Shown: positions 34,175 to 43,676 of the stretch, piece by piece
Layout of the letters: the number at the start of each line of letters is the position of its first letter
Position numbering within the stretch: the stretch's first letter is position 1
From: Whalleya microplaca
Lineage: Eukaryota > Ascomycota > Sordariomycetes > Xylariales > Xylariaceae
Length of the DNA: 64,000 nt
Assembly (NCBI GenBank): GCA_022497155.1
Contig: MU385762.1
Location: 124,001 to 188,000 of the forward strand
Direction of reading: 5' to 3'
Program-made: the position numbers and the translations under genes
Notes under the pieces: generated by a model
What the model saw: only the letters and a program-made list of their open reading frames with translations
Told to the model about the DNA's origin: nothing
Database searches by the model: none

Positions 34175-35554
34175 TTAATCTTGCACGCCCAATCCTTCTA
34201 GCAGCTGGCTCCTGACCGCACTCACAAACTGGCTCATCTGATCGGCTGAATGAAATGATTCGTTGTAGACGGCGCTGAGATTCAACTGGTCACGAAAGGT
34301 CCAGACAAAGGTCACGGCCTGTTGAGAGAGGATCTCAACCCCAACACTAATTGCGTTGACAGCGAACCCGGCATCGGAGGTACCATAGGACCGCCGAATC
34401 ATTTTATCTGCAATACCAATGCTGCTAATGTCAACATCACTCGGCGGTTGGTCTCCGCTCTGCGGCAGGTTGCGGATCAGCTCGGCCAACTGCGCTGCGT
34501 ATTCACGATGCGAGTCAAGGAAATCCCTTGTGATACCCTTTCGGTACTCATCCTGGTAGGCTTTCAGGCGCTCTGTCCAGGACGCTCGGGACTCGACACG
34601 CTTTATCCAGCCGGTCGTGTACAGGCCCGCGGCGAAGGCGGGCGTCGAGTAAGGGTCTGGCAGGTACGGCCGAAGCGCGAAGCGGATGGTGCTGGCGTAG
34701 TGCTTGCCCCTAGACGCCGCATGGGCAAGGGCGTAGTTGGCACCGGCTACACTCGCGTGCACCGCGGCGGTCACGCTGATGCATCGCGCTTTGCAGGCCG
34801 CCACAACCTTCTCCGTGGTTGCCTCACTAAATCGGAGAGCTACGCTGCGCGTCCCAGTTGGCAGTGTGGCTGCGTCACCTAGATACGGGATCCCTATCGC
34901 GCCGACAGCATGGGAAAAGGTGCCCACGAGGGCGGCGCCACGCTCCTTCAGCTCCGGCGTGGATTCCTTGGGAATGGCGGCAGCCTCTTCGACAGCAGGC
35001 GCAAGACGCACGATCTCGGTTCCCCAGGCCAGCGAGGCTGGGTCAGCGAGGGTAGATGAGGCACAGGCAAGAGCAAGGAGGGCATCGAGTAGAAGAAGGA
35101 CACCAATTCCGTCGGTGCGCCAGTGTGCAGTGTGACCGAGTAACTCGCCAGACCGAGGAATGTATACTAGCTTCGCGTAAGGCGTCGGCTGGAAAGTCGG
35201 AATTACATCAGCGGAAGAGTTGGCGCCGGTAGCAACACTGAAAGTTCGGGACACCCAAGTTTCGAGGGCGGCTCCATCAGCTGGGACAGTGTAGATGAAT
35301 TTTGTGTCATCCGCAGCCACTTCGACCGCAATACTCGGATGCTGAAAACAAAGGTGAGCCCAGGCAAGTCGAAAATGAGCTCCTAAGTCGGAAGACACAA
35401 ATGTCCCAGTGGGAACAATAGTGGCCGCCGAGTTGATAGCCCAGTGCTCGCGTTTGAGCGGCAGCCCCGCATCACCCACAAGCTTGATAAAGGTCTCATT
35501 CTCGCCAATCGAACGCGAGAATACGCCTTGCTGGTGAGTCTCCTGCCAGGTCAT
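34175..35554 (-). CDS. CoA-dependent acyltransferase (Tri3-like/condensation fold)
   Basis: An intronless 459-aa member of the CoA-dependent acyltransferase superfamily. The catalytic HxxxD motif is seen as HTAHWRTDGIG. The second half has SYGTSDAGFAVN and FVWTFRDQLNLSAVYNESFHS, matching the conserved C-terminal region of fungal O-acetyltransferases such as the 15-O-acetyltransferase Tri3-like family. It would acylate a hydroxyl of a secondary metabolite in the cytosol. The frame is intact and GC-rich compared with its surroundings. Neighbours are a broken AflR-C-type regulator, a broken SDR and a solo LTR ending only ~47 bp before its ATG, so its own expression may be altered. The true substrate is unknown. 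Family resemblance does not establish any particular toxin pathway. Confidence 0.75.
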   Translation of the reverse strand: MTWQETHQQGVFSRSIGENETFIKLVGDAGLPLKREHWAINSAATIVPTGTFVSSDLGAHFRLAWAHLCFQHPSIAVEVAADDTKFIYTVPADGAALETWVSRTFSVATGANSSADVIPTFQPTPYAKLVYIPRSGELLGHTAHWRTDGIGVLLLLDALLALACASSTLADPASLAWGTEIVRLAPAVEEAAAIPKESTPELKERGAALVGTFSHAVGAIGIPYLGDAATLPTGTRSVALRFSEATTEKVVAACKARCISVTAAVHASVAGANYALAHAASRGKHYASTIRFALRPYLPDPYSTPAFAAGLYTTGWIKRVESRASWTERLKAYQDEYRKGITRDFLDSHREYAAQLAELIRNLPQSGDQPPSDVDISSIGIADKMIRRSYGTSDAGFAVNAISVGVEILSQQAVTFVWTFRDQLNLSAVYNESFHSADQMSQFVSAVRSQLLEGLGVQD

Positions 35555-35600
35555 AGTAGTAAGTACTGCAGTTGCTAAAATAACTTATTATATATCATGG

Positions 35601-35816
35601 TGTCACAGAGCCAGGCTCAGAGGTTGTTATAGGGGCTGTTATAGGGGTCCACACGGATCAACAGTTACGCCGATCCGAGGCTCCATTAGGGTATAACTAG
35701 GGCCCTAGGCCTCCTTATACACAACTGGTTTTTCCTCCTCCTTAGAGCTTACAATAGTCAATTCAAGACCTCCTATTTAGAGCTGCGCGCTGTCCTTTTT
35801 AGTTGTAAGTGTGACA
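35601..35816. mobile_element. Solo LTR, family B (216 bp)
   Basis: Starts TGTCACAGAGCC and ends AAGTGTGACA, so the ends form a 7-bp perfect inverted repeat (TGTCACA/TGTGACA). It is flanked by an exact 5-bp target duplication CATGG (35596-35600 and 35817-35821). It contains two GTTATAGGGG repeats near its start. No internal retroelement genes are present. It is unrelated in sequence to the family A LTRs at 3.4 and 59.5 kb. Confidence 0.85.
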
Positions 35817-35821
35817 CATGG

Positions 35822-36324
35822 GTAGTTCGGGCTAGAGAGTTCTATCATGGGGCGGGGGCATCCACTATCAAGCCTATAGGATGAGTATCCATTTATTGTT
35901 GTAAAGTCCAAGTCTTAGCATATCGCAAACCCTCGGAGGATGTCTTATATTATAGCAAGTCATGTGGGTCGCCCAACCTCCTATATTCTCGCATCTACAA
36001 GGGATAGCCTTTGTGCCGCACACAGGCAGATGGTGATATCAGGCTTATATAAGCTAGTCTCAGGCTTTATATGTTTTTTTGATAAGAATTGTTGCCTAAT
36101 CATATGATAGTTGCGATTATATTGCTAAAATATTTGATAACATACAAGTATACAGTGATATAAATGATACGAAGTGCTGGGCTTCGTAGGGAGTATAGAA
36201 GTATTACTCAATTTATGAAGCAAACCCCTTCTTACTTGCAAAGGTATATATTCTGCTCTCGATTGCTACCTTCATATGATACGTTATTTGACAGGACTCT
36301 GACACTAATAAAAAGAAGGTAGCA
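35822..36324. other. Intergenic with a diverged dispersed repeat
   Basis: The part at 35877-36000 resembles 55370-55495 (shared GCATGTGGG-T-GCCCAACCT-CTATATTCT core). No gene. Confidence 0.5.
35877..36000 (+). repeat. Dispersed repeat, copy 1
   Basis: Aligns by eye with 55370-55495 over about 120 bp, with many transitions. The best-conserved block ends in CCCAACCTCCTATATTC. Boundaries and element type are unknown. Confidence 0.5.
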
Positions 36325-37256
36325 GGATCGGACGAGCAGTCGGTCAGCGACTGGTTTCTCTGGATGCCAATATAGTGGTGTGCGCTGGTCTGAACCTCGA
36401 CGTCGCTAAGGAGATACCGAGGATCATACGCCACAACATCCAGCGCCTCAGGAATCTGGGATATTTCAACGTATCTGTACACCAGGTCGATGTACGCGAT
36501 AAAGCTTGAGTCGATGTCTTGATGACCCAAATTGTCAAGAATCACGGCCGCATTGATGTGGTTGACAATAGTGCTGGTGTAAGTCGGCTTCTTTACTAAA
36601 AGCCTGCGATGCTTGACTCACATGGTCACTGCGATGGCAAATATAATATAGTTCGGGGCCGCGAATCAGACTCCCATCTGCGATATGCCCTTTGATGATT
36701 GGCGCAATCTCGATGAAGTGCACAACGTTAGCTGCTTTTTGTTGACCCGTGCCGCGTTGCGTATCATGGATTAAGTAAGCAGGAAGCTGTCATGTCTTCG
36801 ATTGCCGAGGACCGACCCCCGGTCAGGGGCGTAATTGTCATGCTCACGTCCTTAGCGCCAGAGGGTGCATTCCTAGGGGTGGGCAACTACACTGCAGCGA
36901 AGCATGCACCTGTAAAGGGGATGGTGCAGACGGCCGCTATCGAGAGTGCTGCATGGGGCATTCGGGTCAACCCAGTTGCACCATCATATGTCTTGGGACC
37001 AATGATGGAACAATTCCTCGAGGCGTCCTCGGAGGTCAAGAAAGCCATGCTTGGGGACTTGCCTATGGGCTGGTTAGTCAGGCATGGTGAGGTTGCAGAT
37101 GCGGTGGCATTGATTGCCTCTCCGGCCTCGAGCTATGTGCATGGGCACATATTTGTGGTCGACGGCGACGCAACCCTGACACTATCGCATACACCATTTC
37201 CAGGTAGATCTTATTGTTACTCAGTAGTTAGTTTAATCGCCTTTATTCCAATGTAG
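36325..37256 (+). pseudogene. Broken short-chain dehydrogenase/reductase
   Basis: The pieces read as one SDR. A frame with RIGRAVGQRLVSLDANIVVC, lacking the preceding glycine-loop strand, runs into an in-frame TGA at 36507-36509. It continues as VDVLMTQIVKNHGRIDV with a degraded NNAG motif (DNSAGV), and a normal GTAAGT intron (36579-36651) follows. The next exon has FGAANQTPICDMPFDDW and then a TAA at about 36772. The rest lies in another frame from about 36777, with the catalytic YTAAK, GIRVNPVAPSYVLG and GHIFVVDGDATLT. A missing 5' exon, one nonsense codon and one frameshift make it a pseudogene. It may have been part of the same locus as the acyltransferase. Confidence 0.75.
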
Positions 37257-39367
37257 ATACACGGAAGCTATGTGCTACTGAGGATATAGAATCACGCCAA
37301 TACTGTAAATAAGGATTTGTGTTACTTCTTTTAAAAATATTCAAGATTATATCACACAGCTACATTTTCTTCAATGAAAAACTAGTAGCATGTTTTCTCA
37401 AAACTTCGTCCGGTATTAACATACTCCTTCCGTGACGTAAATATAAGGAACTACTTAATTCCATCGCTGCTGGCGGTTCGTTAACTCAACGGACGTTGAA
37501 ATTTTCGCAGGAGCTAGCTTCTGCAGTGATGCATAAGCGATAGCATCACGGCCAATGAAGTGAGAAAGCTAAGTTGTAGCAGGAAAAGTTGGGTTCCCTC
37601 GAGTCAACTTTATAATCTAAGAAGCCGAACACATCGGAAGGACCCCTTCGATCGTGGCAAACTCCAACTCACTCAGCTCGATCAAATATAGGGGCCAGCA
37701 AGCTGGAAATATTGCACTCTCAGCCATGGCAGGGACCTCAGGTTACATACAATTCGACGACACCTCAGATGCCGGGACCTTGACAAGAACGAAGTGATTT
37801 CTATTCGCCGCCTGGGACAGAGTCTTCTCGGATCCAACGGACTTCAAGTAACCGAAGACAACAAGCCGAAAGTAGCCCGACACCCATCCCGTCCCAAGCC
37901 CCAAATAGTCGCCACAATGTATGTTGCCATTACTTCATAGAACACTGTCGCCTCAAAAGTGAATACCGAGCCAACCTTGAAGTTCGAGACAAGCTACTAC
38001 AGCCTTTATGCTATGCTGAGCTTACCGAGGGCTATAATTTCTCATAATTTACCAGCCCGTCACTTTGTTGACGGATGGATTGGTGGGAGATCCATCACCA
38101 TCGACCGCAGGAAGAATGTTAGTAGTTATCTAGCACAGCTTGGTACCAAATGCCAAACTACCAACGTCTTGAAAAGAGATTATACATATATTACCAATAA
38201 ATCTTCAGATGTATGAGTTGGATAGTTGTACAGGATGTGATGTTCATCATATGGAGTGGCGTACATAGCCAGGCTAAGACGAAGGAGTTGGTCCAAGTTT
38301 TGTAGCACTGGGCGAAGTGTAAGCCGTATGATAGTAATGGATAATTGCTTCCTATATGGCTGACACGGTTGCGAGGACTTGATATTTTTCGACGGGCAGT
38401 CAATATAGCACTTGGAAGATAATAGGGGGGATCACGTCTTGAACTACATCTCCATATACTAATCAGGTAGCACAGTATAGGCTAGAGAATGAATACGAAT
38501 AGCCGTTTCATATAGAGCAATGCTGAGTCAGACCAATCCTCTATGAACAAGTCTCATCAGATGATTAATTATAATCAGACGATTTCAAGCTGTTCAAAAA
38601 TCCACTATCTCAACGTGCCACTAATCGATTACCAGGGACTTCTGGTAGGGCCTCAATATCATGCGGGATTTGAGTGGTCGTTTTCGACCGCCTTTTATAA
38701 GTGAACATACTCATTTTGGGTTTAGAATAGGTCATTTGAGGAGTCTCTGCGGAGCCTGGCGGGATGCGCCGGTAGCTCGCTGTGTCTTTACATAATAGCC
38801 CGGTGATGGCGGAGTTGACGTGGGGTAATGTATACTCCGGGATTTGACCTTCGGTGCTAACGAGTTACGAAGGCTCGTGCCCCAACACGCCGAGAACTCC
38901 AATTCTCAAATCTACGTCGACTGGTCCAGTCTCACCGGGCTTTGATTCAATCCACCGTAATTATGCATTTACCTAACCATGAGATCAACTTGGTTCGTAG
39001 TCCACTTCTGCTCAGAAGGATATCCCGACTATGTTCTTGACTGGTAGTCAACTTACGGAAATAACCTTGCGATGGATCTCTTTAACCTCAAATCACGTCA
39101 TGGAAATTGCGGCAACCAGCTGATCAAGTGGTATTCGGTGTATTCCTGGTGAATCCGAGACGCCCGAATTTGCTGTTCACTAAGAACACTCGGATAACAA
39201 TGTATCGATAGGCAATAGGAGAATCAGCTGCATGTATATAAGAACGCGAGAATCTCATTAGAAGATACTATCTTGCACGACAACACTACAATCTTAGTGA
39301 CATCTTCTTGATATACATTGAAATAAGAATTCAAACGCCTCTCCTCCCTCCTGCTACGCTGCTCAAA
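37257..39367. other. Gene desert (2.1 kb)
   Basis: No supported gene. Short coding-like pieces around 37725-37920 (an ATG frame starting MAGTSGYIQFDDTSDAGT, then a frame change) may be a relic but match nothing I know. Confidence 0.45.
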
Positions 39368-40758
39368 ATGCCTTTGACCAAGTACAAAGCTGCCGCGGTA
39401 AGATATCCGATCTGGGAGATGGAATAAACTCGACTCTGCTAACTCTGTCACACAAGGTTACCTCCGAGCCTGGCGTACGAGAAATTTGTTGTTTTCTTCT
39501 ATCAGAAGGCTTACTGACATATTGCAGTGGTTCGACCTTGAAGCTGGTGTTCAGAAGACAATCAATTTCATCATCGAGGCTGGCCAAGCAGGATGCAAAC
39601 TGGTTGCCTTTCCCGAAGTCTGTGCGTACATCTTGTAAATGAACCTGCTGGCGTCAGCACTGCTCTAACAGAGCCTAGGGATCCCAGGATATCCTTACTG
39701 GATGTGGAAGGTCACCTACCTTCAGAGCTTGCCAATGCTCAAAAAGTACCGAGAGAACTCCATGAGTGTGGACTCTGAGGAGATGCGTCGAATCCGACGT
39801 GCTGCTCGAGACAACCAAATTTATGTCTCCCTCGGTTTCTCAGAGATTGACCACGCCACCCTTTTCCTCGCGCAAGTTTTGATCGACCCCGAGGGCAAGG
39901 TCATTAACCACCGACGCAAGATTAGTATGTATTTTGGGGTTCATTGGTTAAGCCCGCCATATAAAACGTCTTGGGAGTTAGATACCCGAGACATGACTAA
40001 GGGCTCCCCGCTTTTGTTCAAAAGGGGGATTTGCTAACTTTAGAGTGTGTGCAGAGCCAACCCATGTTGAGAAGCTCGTCTACGGCGATGGATCAGGCGA
40101 TACCTTCCTGTCGGTCACTGAGACCGAGCTTGGTCGCCTCGGCCAGCTCAACTGCTGGGAGAACATGAACCCGTTTCTGAAGTCTCTCAATGTGTCTGCC
40201 GGCGAACAGATTCACGTCGCTGCTTGGCCCGTCTACCCAAGTCAAGTGCGACAGGTGCACCCTGACCCGGTTACTAACTATGCCGAGACTGCTTCCGACC
40301 TCGTCACGCCAAATTACGCTATCGAGACCGGAACATGGGTCCTCGCGCCATTTCAGCGACTCTCGGCAGAGGGTCTCAAGAAGACGACGCCAGAGGGTGT
40401 TGAACCGGAGACAGATCCCTCGGATTACAATGGGCACGCACGCATTTTCAGGCCCGACGGAAGCCTGGTTATCAAGCCCGACAAAGATTTCGATGGCTTG
40501 TTGTTCGTCGACATCGATCTGAATGAGACCCACCTCACAAAGGTACTGGCTGATTTCGAGGGCCACTACATGAGGCCTGATCTTATTCGACTGTTGGTCG
40601 ACACTCGTCGCAAAAATCTCATCACTGAAGCCGATCCCTCGGGAGGTATTGCTTCCTACAGCACATACAAGCGACTAGGTCTAGACCGCCCATTGGACCC
40701 CCCGAAGCTGGAAAAGCATGGGCAAGAGGCTGCTGAAGCTGTTGGATCGTCTCAATAA
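39368..40758 (+). CDS. Cyanide hydratase (nitrilase family)
   Basis: Converts hydrogen cyanide to formamide (EC 4.2.1.66), a detoxification enzyme of fungi that live on or with cyanogenic plants. Five exons (39368-39397, 39457-39474, 39528-39621, 39679-39924, 40055-40758) join in phase to 363 aa, the usual family length. The 18-nt second exon is supported by phase on both sides. The catalytic triad is visible: Glu46 in FPEVW (split by an intron), Lys in RRKIKPTHVEK (about 130) and Cys163 in LNCWENMNP. It closely follows the characterised fungal cyanide hydratases along its length (for example [11 protein letters not shown] and [14 protein letters not shown] at the end). Such enzymes form helical oligomers in the cytosol and are induced by cyanide. 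No regulatory motif was identified. A nitrilase with other substrate is the main alternative. Confidence 0.95.
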
Positions 40759-41543
40759 ATGAATGCAAGCCTCAAGTCAAAAGAGGGCGAGGTATAGTAT
40801 CTCCTTATGTTGACTGTTCTTAACCCTTTAAAGGGCCGACTACCTGCACGAATTATGACTACATGTTACTTTCATATCACTCGCCAATCAGGCCAATCAC
40901 TACTCTAGTCCCAGACTGTCCATTCAACAAAAGTATATATTTACAGATTGCATTCTAGTTAGTAATATACTAGTAACTAAATTTCTGTCCCCAGACTCCA
41001 GATTTTAAGTTTGAAAGAGACGTTTCCTACTATTCTGAAAAGAACTTAACAACAACGTTCTTAGGTTGTACTGAAATATTTCAGGCTACCAAGAATTGAG
41101 ACTTAATGACTTATCTATATCTAGAGCCTTGAATAATAGGCGTTGTTACGGAGAATCCTTTGGAGTGTAAAAAGAGATGAGCATGCTTGCCAACAAAACT
41201 AATATATAATTCGTATTTTCTCTACTTTGATGTGGGTAGACGAATATGGCAAACTACACTGATTCGGTAATTAGAAGAGTGAAGATAGCCGTCCCGTCCG
41301 AAACCTGGTAGAGGTGGTATGCCAATTTCTTGAACAGCTATCAGAACTTTCGTGGGTCTAATTGTAATACCGGCGAGGGTCTTATTACGCACTATATATA
41401 ATACGAAGATACAACCTCCCGTGTAAAAAGGGGTAAGTCGCTCTCTCATACGGAACTTCAACTCTGGCTTGATTTAATATCGCCTAGGAAGGAAGGAAAG
41501 GCAACACGAAGCGTGCGTGTCGAAAGACGAACTCTTCACGACA
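40759..41543. other. Intergenic between convergent genes
   Basis: AT-rich, with no supported gene. Confidence 0.5.
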
Positions 41544-42681
41544 TTATGAGCTATCCGCTTTCGCCTTCGACCACGCACCCACAAGAAAGAGCTGATCCAG
41601 CTCAGCCGCCGCCGTAGTATTACCAACAGCCAATTTCAGCCAGTGCTGGTCCGTCACAGCCGCATCATAAACCCACTCATTAGACCCATTCGCATGAACA
41701 TGATTATAACCATCCTCATTCGCGTACTCGAACAGAGTCCTGAGTCCATTCATGGCGTATAACACCGTCAATGGATCCCACGAGGACCGCGACGCGCCGT
41801 AGGTATACCACAGGTAGGCCTGCCGCACGGGATCATTCGCGGGGCCCGAGAACATCAGGGCCTCGCCCGACGATACGTTCCCGCCTAGCTCTGCCCCGGA
41901 GAAGACTATCCGCCCCTTCCAGTTGTTCACCACATGCGCCGTCATCAGCGGGTCATCGCCCCAGAAGTTGAACTCGCGGCCGGCGGGATACTCCCCGCCC
42001 ATGATCACGAGCTCGGAGACTTTGGCGGCAATGAGTCCCGGCCCGTCCAGGGCGGAGTAAGAATCCGACGTTGAATTCAGCAGTCCGGAAAGCTACCCAT
42101 GATCTCGGTCAGTCATCCAACGACACCCAATACAAGACCAAAAATCCACGTACATTCTCAAAGAACCCAATCGACGCAATCGTCACGCTCCCATCCGCCG
42201 CCTCCGCGAGCACCTTGCGGTACAGCGGGACGGGGTCCCAGGCGTCCTCGGCGCGGCCCCAGGCGAGGCTGCCGCCGGCGAAGCGGTACGCGAGCTTGCT
42301 GGCGTACTCGCCGAGCGCGAACGTCCAGGCGTCGAAGAACGTCGCGTCCGTCAGCGGCCGCCTGACGCCGATCGGCACGCGCGACTGCCCGTAGTGCGCG
42401 AGGATCGCGGACGCCGCCAGCGCCGAGTACGAGGACGCGTAGTTCACGTTCACGGCTAGCAGGTTCACGTCTGGTGAGGTTGCCGCGAGGAGGAGGGCGC
42501 CGGCGTCGCTGGTGCTGGTGTTAGTGTGTGAAGGCAGTAATATGTGAGAGATCGTCATATAGGCTTACTCGACGTCGCTGAAGAGGTCAGTGTCAATGAT
42601 GAGATTCTTCGCGAGTCCGCATGTTGCCGTGATCCATACTGATAAGACAATGGTCGCACAATTGAAGAGTCTCCGTAGCAT
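41544..42681 (-). CDS. Secreted nucleoside-hydrolase-like protein
   Basis: An inosine/uridine-preferring nucleoside hydrolase family protein that would cleave the N-glycosidic bond of ribonucleosides. Three exons (42681-42569, 42508-42154, 42092-41544) in phase give 338 aa. Residues 1 to ~23 form a signal peptide (MLRRLFNCATIVLSVWITATCG), so it acts outside the cell or in a vacuole-like space. The calcium/ribose-binding motif DTDLFSDVDDAG is reconstituted exactly across the first intron, strong support for that junction. Later marks are TIASIGFFEN, LVIMGGEYP and EFNFWGDDP. The C-terminal catalytic His region (DPLTVLYAMNG) is partly changed from the usual DP-A. A salvage or host-nucleoside scavenging role is likely by family. 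Confidence 0.85.
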
Positions 42682-43379
42682 GACTGGCTTCTATAAAAGA
42701 CTGACACTATTTAGGCGCATGGCAGGAATTAGGTATTCCTGAATAAGTAGATGAATCAACGATTTCGTCGCGACATCATCATCTGCAAGTCAATTACTTG
42801 AACGGGTTGAAGATAAGTGATTTTCCCTAGGGCTTCTCCGATCGATTGCGGGGCTGGTTAATTCAATCTTGCAAGGAGATTCCCGATCTCCGGGTGGTGT
42901 CCATAAATTAATGGTGAAATATGTCTTTATCTTCACCAACATCATTGAGCTAATCCTCATAACTATTGTTCAACGAAACACGGATTTCACTCCAACTTCT
43001 GGATGACTACTAAAATCATCTTGCTTAAGTGAGATCCATTATCAAATATACAGCACCATTTCAGCGTTCTCACGAAGAGTCATGATGAAGTAAATCGTTG
43101 CTTAATATTAAGGAATTAAAGCCTTAAATCTGAACCTTAACGGAGAGGAAACCCTTCCAGTCTTTTATATACACAGGTTCCTGTTCCTCTATCGCCTCAG
43201 GATATCGTAATATTCCGTATACATAATACGCCGTCCCAAAGATCTTGCGGCCAAACCGGTCTATTTTTCCCGGATCCTCATGATAATCGAATTAATAATG
43301 GAGACACACGCTCCTCAGCCCCGGTAGACGCGCATGTCTCAGGACGTCTATGTGAGCCAGGTCTTTTTGACGTCGACGC
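42682..43379. other. Intergenic, no gene seen
   Basis: Upstream region of the nucleoside-hydrolase-like gene. AT-rich with no frame. Confidence 0.5.
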
Positions 43380-43676
43380 TTAGCCGGTGACGCCGGCGGG
43401 GGTCTGGCAGAGCACGCCCTGCTCGAGGATGGGGAGGGCGCAGCAGCGGGCTCGCTGGCCGATGGCAGAGCAGACCGAGCTGAAGTTGTCCGCGGTGGTA
43501 GGGACAGTAGAGGGGTTGCCGCAGTCAAGATCGGCAACACCCAGGACGTCGGTAGCGCAGCACTGCGCAGTACCGTACAGACCGGTGCAGGGGACGTAGG
43601 TCTGGCGCTCCTCAACCGCGGGGGCGGCAATGGCGAGGCTCGCGAAGAGAGCAGCGGTGATGGTGAAGAACTGCAT
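43380..43676 (-). CDS. Class II hydrophobin, 98 aa
   Basis: A small secreted amphipathic protein that assembles at air-water or surface interfaces. The ATG at 43676 starts MQFFTITAALFASLAIAAPA, a signal peptide with cleavage after AIA or so, followed by a short pro-region (VEERQ). The mature domain shows the eight hydrophobin cysteines in the order C, CC, C, C, CC, C (VPC, QCC, LDC, SVC, RCC, VLC), with short class II spacing. It is intronless, although class II genes often have introns. Frame and Cys order are intact. The neighbouring nucleoside-hydrolase-like gene is also secreted but nothing links the two functionally. Confidence 0.93.
   Translation of the reverse strand: MQFFTITAALFASLAIAAPAVEERQTYVPCTGLYGTAQCCATDVLGVADLDCGNPSTVPTTADNFSSVCSAIGQRARCCALPILEQGVLCQTPAGVTG

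Noticed and set aside
34322..34882. Plus-strand frame of 186 codons
   Set aside because: Antisense shadow of the acyltransferase gene, produced by its GC-rich codon use.
37731..37950. Possible gene with an ATG frame MAGTSGYIQFDD and a shifted continuation
   Set aside because: Too short and broken. No splice site restores a longer frame and no family is recognised.
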